From positions 1-10,748 of the forward strand of contig JAOPUS010000123.1 of assembly GCA_025963345.1 (NCBI GenBank): a stretch of DNA of 10,748 nucleotides, in the 5' to 3' direction. Positions 1-5,497 of this stretch are shown here, piece after piece. How positions within the stretch are numbered: position 1 is the first letter of the stretch; each line of letters begins with the position of its first letter. The translations under genes were made by a program, and so were the position numbers. The notes under the pieces were generated by a model. The model was not told where the DNA came from, made no database searches, and saw nothing but the letters and a program-made list of their open reading frames with translations. The DNA comes from Blastococcus sp. GTDB lineage: Bacteria; Actinomycetota; Actinomycetes; Mycobacteriales; Geodermatophilaceae.

Positions 1-358
1 TGGCCATGCGCGGCAGGAAGTTCTGCTTCTGCTCCGGGGTCCCGTGCTGGGCGATCATGTAGGCGACGATGAAGTGCGTGTTGATGACGCCCGAGACGCT
101 CATCCAGCCGCGGGCGATCTCCTCGACCACCAGCGCGTAGGTCAGCAACGACTCGCCGAGGCCGCCGTACTCCTCCGGGATCATGAGCCCGAAGATCCCG
201 AGCTCCTTGAGCCCGTCGACGATCTTCTGCGGGTAGATGTCGCCGTGCTCGAGCTCCTGGGCGTTCGGGATGATCTCCCGGTCGACGAAGCTTCTGACCG
301 TCGACAGGATCTCCTGCTGGATGTCGGTCAGGTCCGCGGTCTGCGCGAGGCGGGTCAT
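1..358 (-). CDS. acyl-CoA dehydrogenase, N-terminal part (runs off the left edge)
   Basis: Only 119 codons are visible, starting from the ATG at 358 and open to the window edge. The start is well supported: GGAGGAG lies a few bases upstream. The visible part is the all-helical N-terminal domain of a flavin-dependent acyl-CoA dehydrogenase, with the hallmark LGIFGLMIPEEYGGLGES at about residues 53-70, then VVEEIARG and the beginning of the middle domain (QHGTPEQKQNFLPRMA). The FAD-contacting middle domain and the catalytic glutamate are outside the window. The enzyme would oxidise an acyl-CoA to the enoyl-CoA, passing electrons to ETF. The segment around GVINTHFIVAYM resembles, from memory, the dehydrogenases encoded next to crotonyl-CoA carboxylase/reductase in actinobacteria, which act as (2S)-methylsuccinyl-CoA dehydrogenase. 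The nearby CoA-ester lyase fits that, but the substrate assignment is inference. Family assignment is firm. Confidence 0.9.
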   Translation of the reverse strand, partial: MTRLAQTADLTDIQQEILSTVRSFVDREIIPNAQELEHGDIYPQKIVDGLKELGIFGLMIPEEYGGLGESLLTYALVVEEIARGWMSVSGVINTHFIVAYMIAQHGTPEQKQNFLPRMA

Positions 359-388
359 GGATCTCCTCCGGGACTCCGGTGTCCGTTG

Positions 389-402
389 TTACTCGTCAGT
401 AT
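389..402. promoter_or_regulatory. inverted repeat TACT-N4-AGTA in the divergent promoter region
   Basis: The site TTACTCGTCAGTAT has perfect 4-bp arms around a 4-base centre. It begins about 30 bp upstream of the acyl-CoA dehydrogenase start, within the 205-bp gap shared with the divergent DUF4190 gene. Short TACT/AGTA-type palindromes are plausible operators for TetR-family regulators of acyl-CoA metabolism. No regulator is visible here, so the role is inference. Confidence 0.25.
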
Positions 403-563
403 GGGCCACCGTCGGTCGGCGCCCCGGGTGTGCCTGCTCACCTCCCGGTCGGGCGACACGGGGCATCCGGTCGGGGGGCAGCAGCGCGCCGGGAGCTACA
501 GCTTCCCCGTGATCGTGGTGGAGTACGCCCTGATCGGCGACCGCTGGACGGGGAAGGACCCTC

Positions 564-998
564 ATGAGCACGAGCGACGAGAACCTCTACCGTGGCGACC
601 CCCCGGCGGCGCCACCTCCGCCGCCGGGTCCACCGGCCTACAGCCCACCGCCCGGCTATCCCGCGGCCCCCGGTTACGGCCCTCCGCCCGGGTACGGGCA
701 GCAGCCCTACGGCGCCCAGCCCGGCTATGGCCCGCCGCCGGGTTATCCGCCGACGTACGGGCGGCCGACCAACACGATGGCGATCCTCGCGCTGGTGCTG
801 GCGTTCGTCTTCGCGCCGGCCGGGCTGATCCTGGGCATCGTGGCGCGCAAGCAGATCCGCCGCACGGGTGAGGACGGCGACGGGCTGGCGCTGGCCGGGA
901 TCATCTGCGGCGGCATCTTCACGGCGATCTTCGTGCTCATGATCGTCTTCTGGATCATCGCGTTCGCCTCGATCTCCAGCGGGTCCTTCGGCCCCTGA
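564..998 (+). CDS. DUF4190 domain membrane protein with Pro/Gly/Tyr-rich N-terminus
   Basis: 144 residues. The start is an ATG with GGAAGG six bases upstream. Residues 12-68 are low complexity, rich in Pro, Gly and Tyr, and contain two copies of GYGPPPGY (about 38-45 and 54-61). The rest is a typical DUF4190 module: a membrane helix at about 72-93, a short basic loop (ARKQIRRTGEDGDG, 94-107) with the usual QIRRTGE signature, then a second helix at about 108-134 and a short tail. The protein is probably anchored in the cytoplasmic membrane, with the proline-rich segment as a flexible tether or interaction arm. The molecular function of the family is unknown. It is divergent from the acyl-CoA dehydrogenase and convergent with the CoA-ester lyase, so it is likely a single-gene unit ended by the strong hairpin just downstream. 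Confidence 0.85.
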   Translation: MSTSDENLYRGDPPAAPPPPPGPPAYSPPPGYPAAPGYGPPPGYGQQPYGAQPGYGPPPGYPPTYGRPTNTMAILALVLAFVFAPAGLILGIVARKQIRRTGEDGDGLALAGIICGGIFTAIFVLMIVFWIIAFASISSGSFGP

Positions 999-1010
999 TC
1001 CGCCCCACTA

Positions 1011-1059
1011 CGCCGACGCGGCGGCTCCCCGGGACATCCGGGGAGCCGCCGCGTCGGCG
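1011..1059. terminator. perfect 22-bp stem-loop between convergent genes
   Basis: The arms 1011-1032 and 1038-1059 are fully complementary over 22 bp and enclose a 5-base loop (GACAT). The structure starts 13 bases after the DUF4190 stop and also lies downstream of the convergent CoA-ester lyase, so it probably terminates both transcripts. No T-tract follows on either strand, as is common for terminators of very GC-rich actinobacteria. Confidence 0.75.
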
Positions 1060-1065
1060 TCTGCG

Positions 1066-1118
1066 CGGCCCCCTCCTGGGCGTCCCCGAGCCTGCGAGGG
1101 GATGCGGGAGGGGTCCCT
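1066..1118 (-). repeat. intergenic GAGC-TGCGAG element, copy A (3' end of CoA-ester lyase)
   Basis: This element lies immediately after the lyase stop codon. The outer arms 1067-1076 and 1107-1116 pair over 10 bp with one G-U, and the core GAGCCTGCGAG sits at 1088-1098 between CCCC and GGGG. It belongs with similar elements at 3146-3201 and 9364-9457. It probably acts as a terminator or mRNA 3'-end structure. Confidence 0.5.
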
Positions 1119-2072
1119 TCACTCCTCCGGCGGCGTGAAGGACGACGTCCGGTCCATGCCGGCCGCCCGGCCCTTGCCCGCGATGACCAGCGCCATCTTG
1201 CGGCTGGCCTCGTCGATCATCTCGTCGCCCAGCATGGCCGAGCCCTTCTTGCCGCCGGCCTCCGACGTCGCCCAGTCGTAGGCGTCGAGGATCAGCTCGG
1301 CGTGGTCGTAGTCCTCCTGGGACGGCGCGTAGATCTCGTTGGCCGCGTCGATCTGGCCGGGGTGCAGCACCCACTTGCCGTCGAACCCGAGCATCGCCGA
1401 GCGCTTGGCGACCTCCTCGAACGCGGGCACGTCGCGCACCTGCAGGAAGGGCCCGTCGATGGCCTGCACACCGCGAGCACGGGCGGCCATCAGGATCTGC
1501 ATGAGGATGTAGTGGAACGGGTCGCCCGGGTAGTCCGGATGCAGGGCGCCGACCACCAGCGACTTCATGTTGATGCTGGCCATGAAGTCCGCCGGACCGA
1601 AGATGATCGTCTCGATCCGCGGGCTCGCGAAGGCGATGTCGTTGACATTGATCAGGCCCTGCGCCGTCTCGATCTGCGCCTCGATGCCGATCCGGCCGAC
1701 CTCCAGGCCGTTGGCCTTCTCGATCTGGGTGAGCAGCAGATCGAGTGCCTGCACCTGGGCGGCGTTCTGCACCTTCGGCAGCATGATGGCGTCGAGGTTG
1801 GCGCCCGCGCCACCGACGACCTCGAGCACGTCCTGGAAGGTCCATTCCGTCGTCCAGTCGTTGACGCGGACGGTGCGGATCTTGTCGCCCCAGCCGCCCT
1901 CGTTCAGCGCCGCGACGATGTTCTTGCGGGCGCCGGGCTTGGCCAGCGGCGCGCAGGCGTCCTCGAGGTCGAGGAAGACCTGGTCGGCGGGCAGGCCCTT
2001 GGCCTTCTCCAAGAACCGGGGGTTGCTGCCGGGGACGGCCAGGTTGGAACGACGGGATCGGAGCTCGGCCAC
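1119..2072 (-). CDS. HpcH/HpaI family CoA-ester lyase (malyl-CoA lyase-like)
   Basis: 317 residues from a GTG at 2072, with GGAGG four bases upstream. The sequence fits the citrate lyase beta/malyl-CoA lyase branch of the HpcH/HpaI TIM-barrel enzymes: SNLAVPGSNPRFLEKAKGLP at about 9-28, LDLEDA (34-39), the CoA-contacting region VRVND (68-72), and the metal ligands Glu135 in IEAQIETAQG and Asp162 in FGPADF. The C-terminal GKWVLHPGQID (232-242) is the usual active-site cap. The family cleaves or forms (S)-malyl-CoA, beta-methylmalyl-CoA or citramalyl-CoA, using Mg2+. Next to an acyl-CoA dehydrogenase of the type seen at the left edge, a malyl/beta-methylmalyl-CoA lyase of the ethylmalonyl-CoA pathway is the best guess. 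The family is firm; the exact substrate is inferred. A weak -10-like TACCCT lies at 2115-2120 (minus strand). Confidence 0.88.
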   Translation of the reverse strand: MAELRSRRSNLAVPGSNPRFLEKAKGLPADQVFLDLEDACAPLAKPGARKNIVAALNEGGWGDKIRTVRVNDWTTEWTFQDVLEVVGGAGANLDAIMLPKVQNAAQVQALDLLLTQIEKANGLEVGRIGIEAQIETAQGLINVNDIAFASPRIETIIFGPADFMASINMKSLVVGALHPDYPGDPFHYILMQILMAARARGVQAIDGPFLQVRDVPAFEEVAKRSAMLGFDGKWVLHPGQIDAANEIYAPSQEDYDHAELILDAYDWATSEAGGKKGSAMLGDEMIDEASRKMALVIAGKGRAAGMDRTSSFTPPEE

Positions 2073-2114
2073 GGTGCCTCCGCTGATCGATGGGGCCGGA
2101 AAGTCGGTTACCGG

Positions 2115-2120
2115 AGGGTA
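2115..2120 (-). promoter_or_regulatory. possible -10 box (TACCCT) for the CoA-ester lyase
   Basis: On the minus strand the hexamer TACCCT fits the TAnnnT pattern of actinobacterial housekeeping promoters and would give a leader of roughly 36 bases before the GTG at 2072. No convincing -35 is visible. The rest of the 169-bp gap (2073-2241) shows only a 6-bp hairpin, CCCCGC/GCGGGG at 2136-2156. Confidence 0.25.
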
Positions 2121-2241
2121 GCGACGGCGTGATTTCCCCGCAGACCGCCCGCGGGGTCGGCCCGCCTGCCGAGTGCGCGGTTGTGGTCGACGACACGCGC
2201 GGGCTCGCCGGGTCGGGCGACGACAACTGCGCAGTCGAGGG

Positions 2242-3102
2242 TCAGGTGGCCTGTTCGACGAGGGTCGTCGGCCGGCCGGCGCGCACGACCAGCGCCACCC
2301 CGACGACGACGGCGACCATGCCGGGCAGCGCCAACAGCGGGGGCGCCTGGTCCAGCAGGACCAGCGCGACGACCAGCGAGCCCGGCACCTCCAGCAGGAC
2401 GGCGAGGCTGACCACCGTCGGCCCCACCGAGGAGAGCACCAGGTTGAGCAGCGTGTGCCCGAGGAGTTGGGCGACGAAGGTGATCGCCGCGATCAGCCAC
2501 CAGTCGCGGGCGCTGAACCCGCCGAGCGGCACATCGACGACCAGCGCGGCGACGGCGAGGACGAGGGCGCAGGTCGAGTAGCAGACGACGGTGTACGCCG
2601 ACGTGGCCAGCCGCCCGCGGGCCCGCGCCCCGGCGAGGACGTATCCGCCGGCGCAGATTGCGCCCAGCAGGGCCAGCCCGTCCCCGGTCACCGCGCGCAG
2701 ACTGACGGTGACGTCGACCCCCGCGATCAGCGCCGCCCCGAGCACCGCCAGCAGCAGGCCCCACCACACCGGTGCGGGCAGCCGGACACCGGCGATCCGG
2801 GCGGCCAGCGCCGTCCAGATCGGGGTGGTGGTGACCAAGGCGATCGAGGCCGCGACCGTCGTCATCGACAGGCTCGGCAGCCACGCGGCGAAGTGTGCGG
2901 CCAGGAACAGCCCGGCGACCCCGGAACTGCGCAGGTCGCGCCACCGCAGGCCGGTCAGCGTCGCCCGCTCGCGGGTGAGCAGCACCGGCAGCATCGCCAC
3001 GGCGCCCGCGGCGTTGCGCCAGAACGCGATCGCCAGGACAGGGGCGACGACCAGCGCGGTCAGCGGCCCGGACAGCGAGATCCCCACGACCGCGACCGCC
3101 AT
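2242..3102 (-). CDS. EamA/DMT-family transporter
   Basis: 286 residues, almost entirely hydrophobic, with about ten predicted membrane helices in two EamA halves (about 1-130 and 140-274). Recognisable segments are WLPSLSMTTVAASIALVTTT at 74-93, at the end of the first half, and the duplicate-like LLGHTLLNLVLSSVGPTVVS at 213-232, followed by a Pro-containing helix (LLEVPGSLVVAL). This is the drug/metabolite transporter superfamily, usually exporters of amino acids or other small metabolites; the substrate cannot be read from sequence. The ATG at 3102 is the first start in a frame that stays open upstream (LHRPGGRDLAI precedes it) without another ATG, GTG or TTG close by. Its ribosome site is weak, so the start is moderately sure. 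It lies 104 bp downstream of phzF, with a hairpin in between. Confidence 0.85.
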   Translation of the reverse strand: MAVAVVGISLSGPLTALVVAPVLAIAFWRNAAGAVAMLPVLLTRERATLTGLRWRDLRSSGVAGLFLAAHFAAWLPSLSMTTVAASIALVTTTPIWTALAARIAGVRLPAPVWWGLLLAVLGAALIAGVDVTVSLRAVTGDGLALLGAICAGGYVLAGARARGRLATSAYTVVCYSTCALVLAVAALVVDVPLGGFSARDWWLIAAITFVAQLLGHTLLNLVLSSVGPTVVSLAVLLEVPGSLVVALVLLDQAPPLLALPGMVAVVVGVALVVRAGRPTTLVEQAT

Positions 3103-3145
3103 GATCGCGAGGTCCCGCCCGCCGGGCCGGTGCAGTGCCCAGGCA

Positions 3146-3201
3146 GCGGCCCCGTCCAGAGGCTCGCGCCGAGCGGAGCGAGGGGTGAGGGGGACGGGGC
3201 C
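3146..3201 (-). repeat. intergenic GAGC-GCGAG element, copy B (3' end of phzF-like gene)
   Basis: The outer arms GGCCCCGTCC (3148-3157) and GGACGGGGCC (3192-3201) are perfectly complementary. The loop contains the core GAGCGGAGCGAG (3171-3182) and an inner CTCGC/GCGAG pairing. It starts six bases after the stop of the PhzF-like gene. Its left end is identical over 14 bp (GCGGCCCCGTCCAG) to the copy at 9363-9376. It is a probable terminator or processing signal between phzF and the EamA gene. Confidence 0.6.
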
Positions 3202-3206
3202 CTCTT

Positions 3207-4064
3207 TCAGGACGGCACCCGGATGCGCCCGGCCGCGATCGGCACCACGGCACCCTGCACGGTCGCGGACACGGCCCGGCCGCCGGACGTCGCCACGGTG
3301 CAGTTCAGCACCGACGGGCGGCCCAGCTTCTCGCCCTGCCGGACGACGTAGGACGACGTCCCCCGGTCGCTGAGCAGACCGGTCGCGACCAGCCAGACGC
3401 CGGTGCCCAGGGCTGCGGAACCGGTGGCCGGGTCCTCGTTCCAGTGCAGGTCGCCGGCGAACACCCGGGCGTAGGCGGTGGCGGTCTCGGCGTCCCAGGA
3501 GAGCACCGAGACGCCCTCACCGACGCCGAGACCGTCGAGCGCGGCCTTGTCCGGCACCGCGCGGTCGACCGCGCCCGGTCGCACGGCCAGATAGGTGAAC
3601 GGCAGGCCGCAGCCGGCCATGTGCGCGGGCACCCCGGCGACGTCCTGGGCCGACAGCCCCATGGCCAAGGCAACGGATTCGGGCGCCCGGGCGTGGCCGA
3701 GCGTCGGGCTGCCGCCGGTGAGGGTGGCGCCCTTGTCGTCGACGACCAGGTCGAGGACGCCGACGCCGCATTCCTGACGCACCGTGCCGGCCGGCAGCCG
3801 GCCGGTGCGCACGAGCGTGTGGGCCGCGCCGACGCTCGGGTGCCCGGCGAAGGGCAGCTCGGCGTAGGGCGTGAAGATCCGCACCCGGTAGTCGGCCCCG
3901 GGCTCGGTGGGCGCGCCCAGGAACGACGTCTCCGACAGGTGGAACTCGAAGGCGAGCGCCTGGCACTGCTCGGTGCTCAGCCCGTCGGCGTCGAACACCA
4001 CCGCCAGCGGATTGCCCGCGAACGCCCGCGGCGCGAACACGTCGACGACCTCGTAGTCCAGCAT
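3207..4064 (-). CDS. PhzF family isomerase/epimerase
   Basis: 285 residues from the ATG at 4064. Motifs of the PhzF/diaminopimelate-epimerase fold are all present: the N-terminal VVDVFAPRAFAGNPLAVV (6-23), catalytic Glu45 in FHLSETSF, FAGHPSVGAAH (72-82), and the second-half EDPATGSAA (210-218) typical of the family. Members catalyse isomerisation by proton transfer; PhzF itself acts in phenazine synthesis, but most chromosomal homologues have unknown substrates and no phenazine genes are here. An in-frame GTG at 4079 sits seven bases after a -10-like TACCGT and could be a leaderless start adding five residues. The longer in-frame extension to 4151 is rejected because it is antisense to the plus-strand repeat. 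Possibly co-transcribed with the EamA exporter, although a hairpin separates them. Confidence 0.85.
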   Translation of the reverse strand: MLDYEVVDVFAPRAFAGNPLAVVFDADGLSTEQCQALAFEFHLSETSFLGAPTEPGADYRVRIFTPYAELPFAGHPSVGAAHTLVRTGRLPAGTVRQECGVGVLDLVVDDKGATLTGGSPTLGHARAPESVALAMGLSAQDVAGVPAHMAGCGLPFTYLAVRPGAVDRAVPDKAALDGLGVGEGVSVLSWDAETATAYARVFAGDLHWNEDPATGSAALGTGVWLVATGLLSDRGTSSYVVRQGEKLGRPSVLNCTVATSGGRAVSATVQGAVVPIAAGRIRVPS

Positions 4065-4086
4065 CCCCGGGCCCACCACGGCGCCG

Positions 4087-4096
4087 ACGGTAGCCT
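4087..4096. promoter_or_regulatory. overlapping divergent -10 boxes sharing one TA step
   Basis: On the plus strand TAGCCT (4091-4096) lies 8 bases before the GTG of the first mini-ORF at 4105. On the minus strand TACCGT (4092-4087) lies 7 bases before the GTG at 4079 of the PhzF-like gene. Both fit TAnnnT and both would place transcription starts at or next to a GTG, meaning leaderless or nearly leaderless mRNAs. No clear -35 is visible on either side. Confidence 0.4.
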
Positions 4097-4102
4097 CAGC
4101 AA

Positions 4103-4256
4103 CCGTGACCGAGCTCGCTAGGTCGCGCATGGACACAGCACCCCCGGTCACGGGGCCGTCGAGCGCCTGCCAGGAGGATCCGTGACCGAGCCTGCGAGGT
4201 CACGCATGGACACAGCACCCCCGGTCACGGGGCCGTCGAGCGCCAGCGAGGAGAAC
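4103..4256 (+). repeat. two tandem 77-bp direct repeats ahead of the MgtE-like gene
   Basis: Copy 1 (4103-4179) and copy 2 (4180-4256) match at 69 of 77 positions, with an uninterrupted 42-bp identity (4126-4167 = 4203-4244). A third unit begins at 4257 (CCGTGACC) and supplies the start codon of the MgtE-like gene. Each unit carries CCGTGACC at its start and the complementary GGTCACGG 43 bases later, so several alternative hairpins are possible. Confidence 0.9.
4105..4185 (+). CDS. mini-ORF 1, possible 26-residue leader peptide
   Basis: GTG at 4105 to TGA at 4183-4185, 26 codons, encoded by repeat copy 1. It begins VTELARSR and continues MDTAPPVTGPSS, ending CQEDP. The GTG lies 8 bases after a TAGCCT -10-like box, so translation would be nearly leaderless. 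The stop overlaps the GTG of mini-ORF 2 by four bases (GTGA). A shorter version could start at the ATG at 4129 (18 codons). It is small, has no known homologue that I recognise, and overlaps the 5' side of the divergent PhzF-like gene's promoter region. Acting as a translated leader for the MgtE-like gene is inference. It could instead be a chance ORF in a repeat element. Confidence 0.4.
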   Translation: MTELARSRMDTAPPVTGPSSACQEDP

Positions 4257-4262
4257 CCGTGA
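4182..4262 (+). CDS. mini-ORF 2, possible 26-residue leader peptide coupled to the MgtE-like gene
   Basis: GTG at 4182 to TGA at 4260-4262, encoded by repeat copy 2. AGGAGG lies upstream with ideal spacing (4171-4176, five bases before the GTG). The peptide is a near-duplicate of mini-ORF 1, beginning VTEPARSR and sharing MDTAPPVTGPSS, with Leu4 to Pro and a changed tail (SEENP). Its stop codon overlaps the GTG of the MgtE-like gene in a GTGA, the classic arrangement for translational coupling. Prolines and acidic residues in a short leader ahead of an Mg-related gene recall the mgtL principle of enterobacteria, but no sequence relationship is claimed. The ribosome site makes this the better supported of the two mini-ORFs. 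Confidence 0.45.
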   Translation: MTEPARSRMDTAPPVTGPSSASEENP

Positions 4263-4264
4263 CC
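4223..4264 (+). promoter_or_regulatory. hairpin that would sequester the MgtE-like start codon
   Basis: GGTCACGGG (4223-4231) pairs over nine bases with CCCGTGACC (4256-4264), which contains the GTG start at 4259. The ribosome site GAGGAG (4248-4253) lies in the loop. The same GGTCACGG can instead pair with CCGTGACC at 4180-4187, which would free the start, so the two structures are mutually exclusive. This is seen at base-pairing level only; regulation is inferred. Confidence 0.4.
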
Positions 4265-5497
4265 ACGGTGACCAGGGCGTACGTCTCGCGGCTCGCCGGA
4301 CTGACCGTCTTCGACCCCAACGGCGACCGGGTGGGCAAGGTCCGCGACGTCGTCGTCGCGCTGCGGGTCGACAGCGCCGCCCCGCAGGTCCTGGGCCTGG
4401 TGGTCGAGGTCGTCGCGCGGCGCCGGATCTTCGTGCCCATGGGCCGGGTCACCGCGATCGAGTCGGGCGCGGTGATGCTGGCGTCGGGCACGCTCAACCT
4501 CAAGCGCTTCGAGCAGCGGGCCGGGGAGACCCTCGTGCTCGGCGAGCTGCTGGACCGGACGGTGCGGATCAAGGAGTCCGACCGTCCCGCGCACGTCGTC
4601 GACGCCGGCATGGAGCAGACCCGCACCGGCGACTGGGTGCTGTCCAAGCTCGCCGTCCAGGAGCCGGGCCGGCTCGGCCGCCGCGGGCAGCTCCACCAGC
4701 TGGGCTGGGACGAGGTGGAGGGCCTGACGCTGCCGCAGTCGGGGCAGGGCACCGAGACGCTGATCGCCACGTACCGGGAGCTCAACGCCGCCGACCTCGC
4801 GCACGCGCTGCAGGAACTGCCCGCGAAGCGCCGGCACGAAGTCGCCGAGGCGCTGGACGACGAGCGGCTGGCCGACGTCCTGGGCGAGCTGCCCGAGGCC
4901 GACCAGGTCACCATCCTCGGCACGCTCGAGGAGCGGCGGGCCGCCGATGTCCTCGAGGCGATGGACCCCGACGACGCCGCCGACGTGCTCGCCGAGTTCT
5001 CCAACGTCGATCGCAACCGGCTGCTGGAGCTCATGGAGCCCGACGAGGCCGAGCCGGTGCGTCAACTGCTCAAGTACTCCGAGGACACCGCCGGCGGGAT
5101 GATGACCAGCGAGCCGGTGATCCTGTCCCCCGACGCGACGATCGCGGAGGCGTTGGCGCGGATCCGCGAGCCGGAGCTCACTCCCTCGCTGGCCAGTCAG
5201 GTGTACGTCTGCCGGCCGCCGTCGGCGACCCCCACTGGCCGCTACCTGGGGCTGGCGCACTTCCAGCGACTACTCCGCGAGCCACCGTCCAGCCTGGTCA
5301 GCGGCATCCTCGACGACCTCGAGCCGCTCCGGCCGGAGGCGCCGCTGGCCGAGGTCACCCGCTACTTCGCCACCTACAACCTGGTCGCAGCCCCCGTCGT
5401 CGACGACAAGGGCCGACTGGTGGGTGCGGTGAGCGTCGACGACGTCCTCGACCACCTGCTGCCCGACGACTGGCGCGACCGGGCCCGTCGTGGCTGA
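4259..5497 (+). CDS. MgtE N-domain/CBS protein with PRC-barrel, no membrane domain
   Basis: 412 residues from the GTG at 4259, with GAGGAG five bases upstream. Domain order: a PRC-barrel-like beta domain at about 8-75 (VFDPNGDRVGKVRDVVV), a linker, an MgtE_N superhelix at about 175-275 made of acidic helical repeats (ELPAKRRHEVAEALDDERLADVLGEL and following, ending YSEDTAGGMMT at 273-283), then two CBS domains at about 284-340 and 345-402. In the true MgtE Mg2+ channel these cytosolic domains bind Mg2+ and gate a C-terminal membrane pore, but here the protein ends after the second CBS domain and has no membrane helix. It is therefore probably a soluble sensor or partner protein, not a transporter. 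Homologues occur near mrp and sigE in mycobacteria (Rv1232c type, from memory). It is chained to mini-ORF 2 by a GTGA overlap and overlaps the DUF1003 gene by 8 bp. Confidence 0.88.
   Translation: MTTVTRAYVSRLAGLTVFDPNGDRVGKVRDVVVALRVDSAAPQVLGLVVEVVARRRIFVPMGRVTAIESGAVMLASGTLNLKRFEQRAGETLVLGELLDRTVRIKESDRPAHVVDAGMEQTRTGDWVLSKLAVQEPGRLGRRGQLHQLGWDEVEGLTLPQSGQGTETLIATYRELNAADLAHALQELPAKRRHEVAEALDDERLADVLGELPEADQVTILGTLEERRAADVLEAMDPDDAADVLAEFSNVDRNRLLELMEPDEAEPVRQLLKYSEDTAGGMMTSEPVILSPDATIAEALARIREPELTPSLASQVYVCRPPSATPTGRYLGLAHFQRLLREPPSSLVSGILDDLEPLRPEAPLAEVTRYFATYNLVAAPVVDDKGRLVGAVSVDDVLDHLLPDDWRDRARRG

Noticed and set aside
2136..2156. CCCCGC/GCGGGG hairpin as terminator of the EamA gene
   Set aside because: The stem is only six bases, is about 85 bases from the stop and is not followed by T residues; such short GC stems are frequent by chance here.
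955..2226. A 423-codon minus-strand frame overlapping the CoA-ester lyase
   Set aside because: It is frame-shifted relative to the clearly recognisable lyase, with Arg/Pro/Gly-rich content and no domain.
2173..3351. A 392-codon plus-strand frame across the EamA gene
   Set aside because: It is antisense to a clear transporter, and its Gln/Arg/Asp-rich composition is typical of a shadow frame.
4065..4151. N-terminal extension of the PhzF-like protein to 4151
   Set aside because: The added residues are the antisense of the 77-bp repeat and have no PhzF similarity. A -10-like box inside the region argues for a start at 4079 or 4064.
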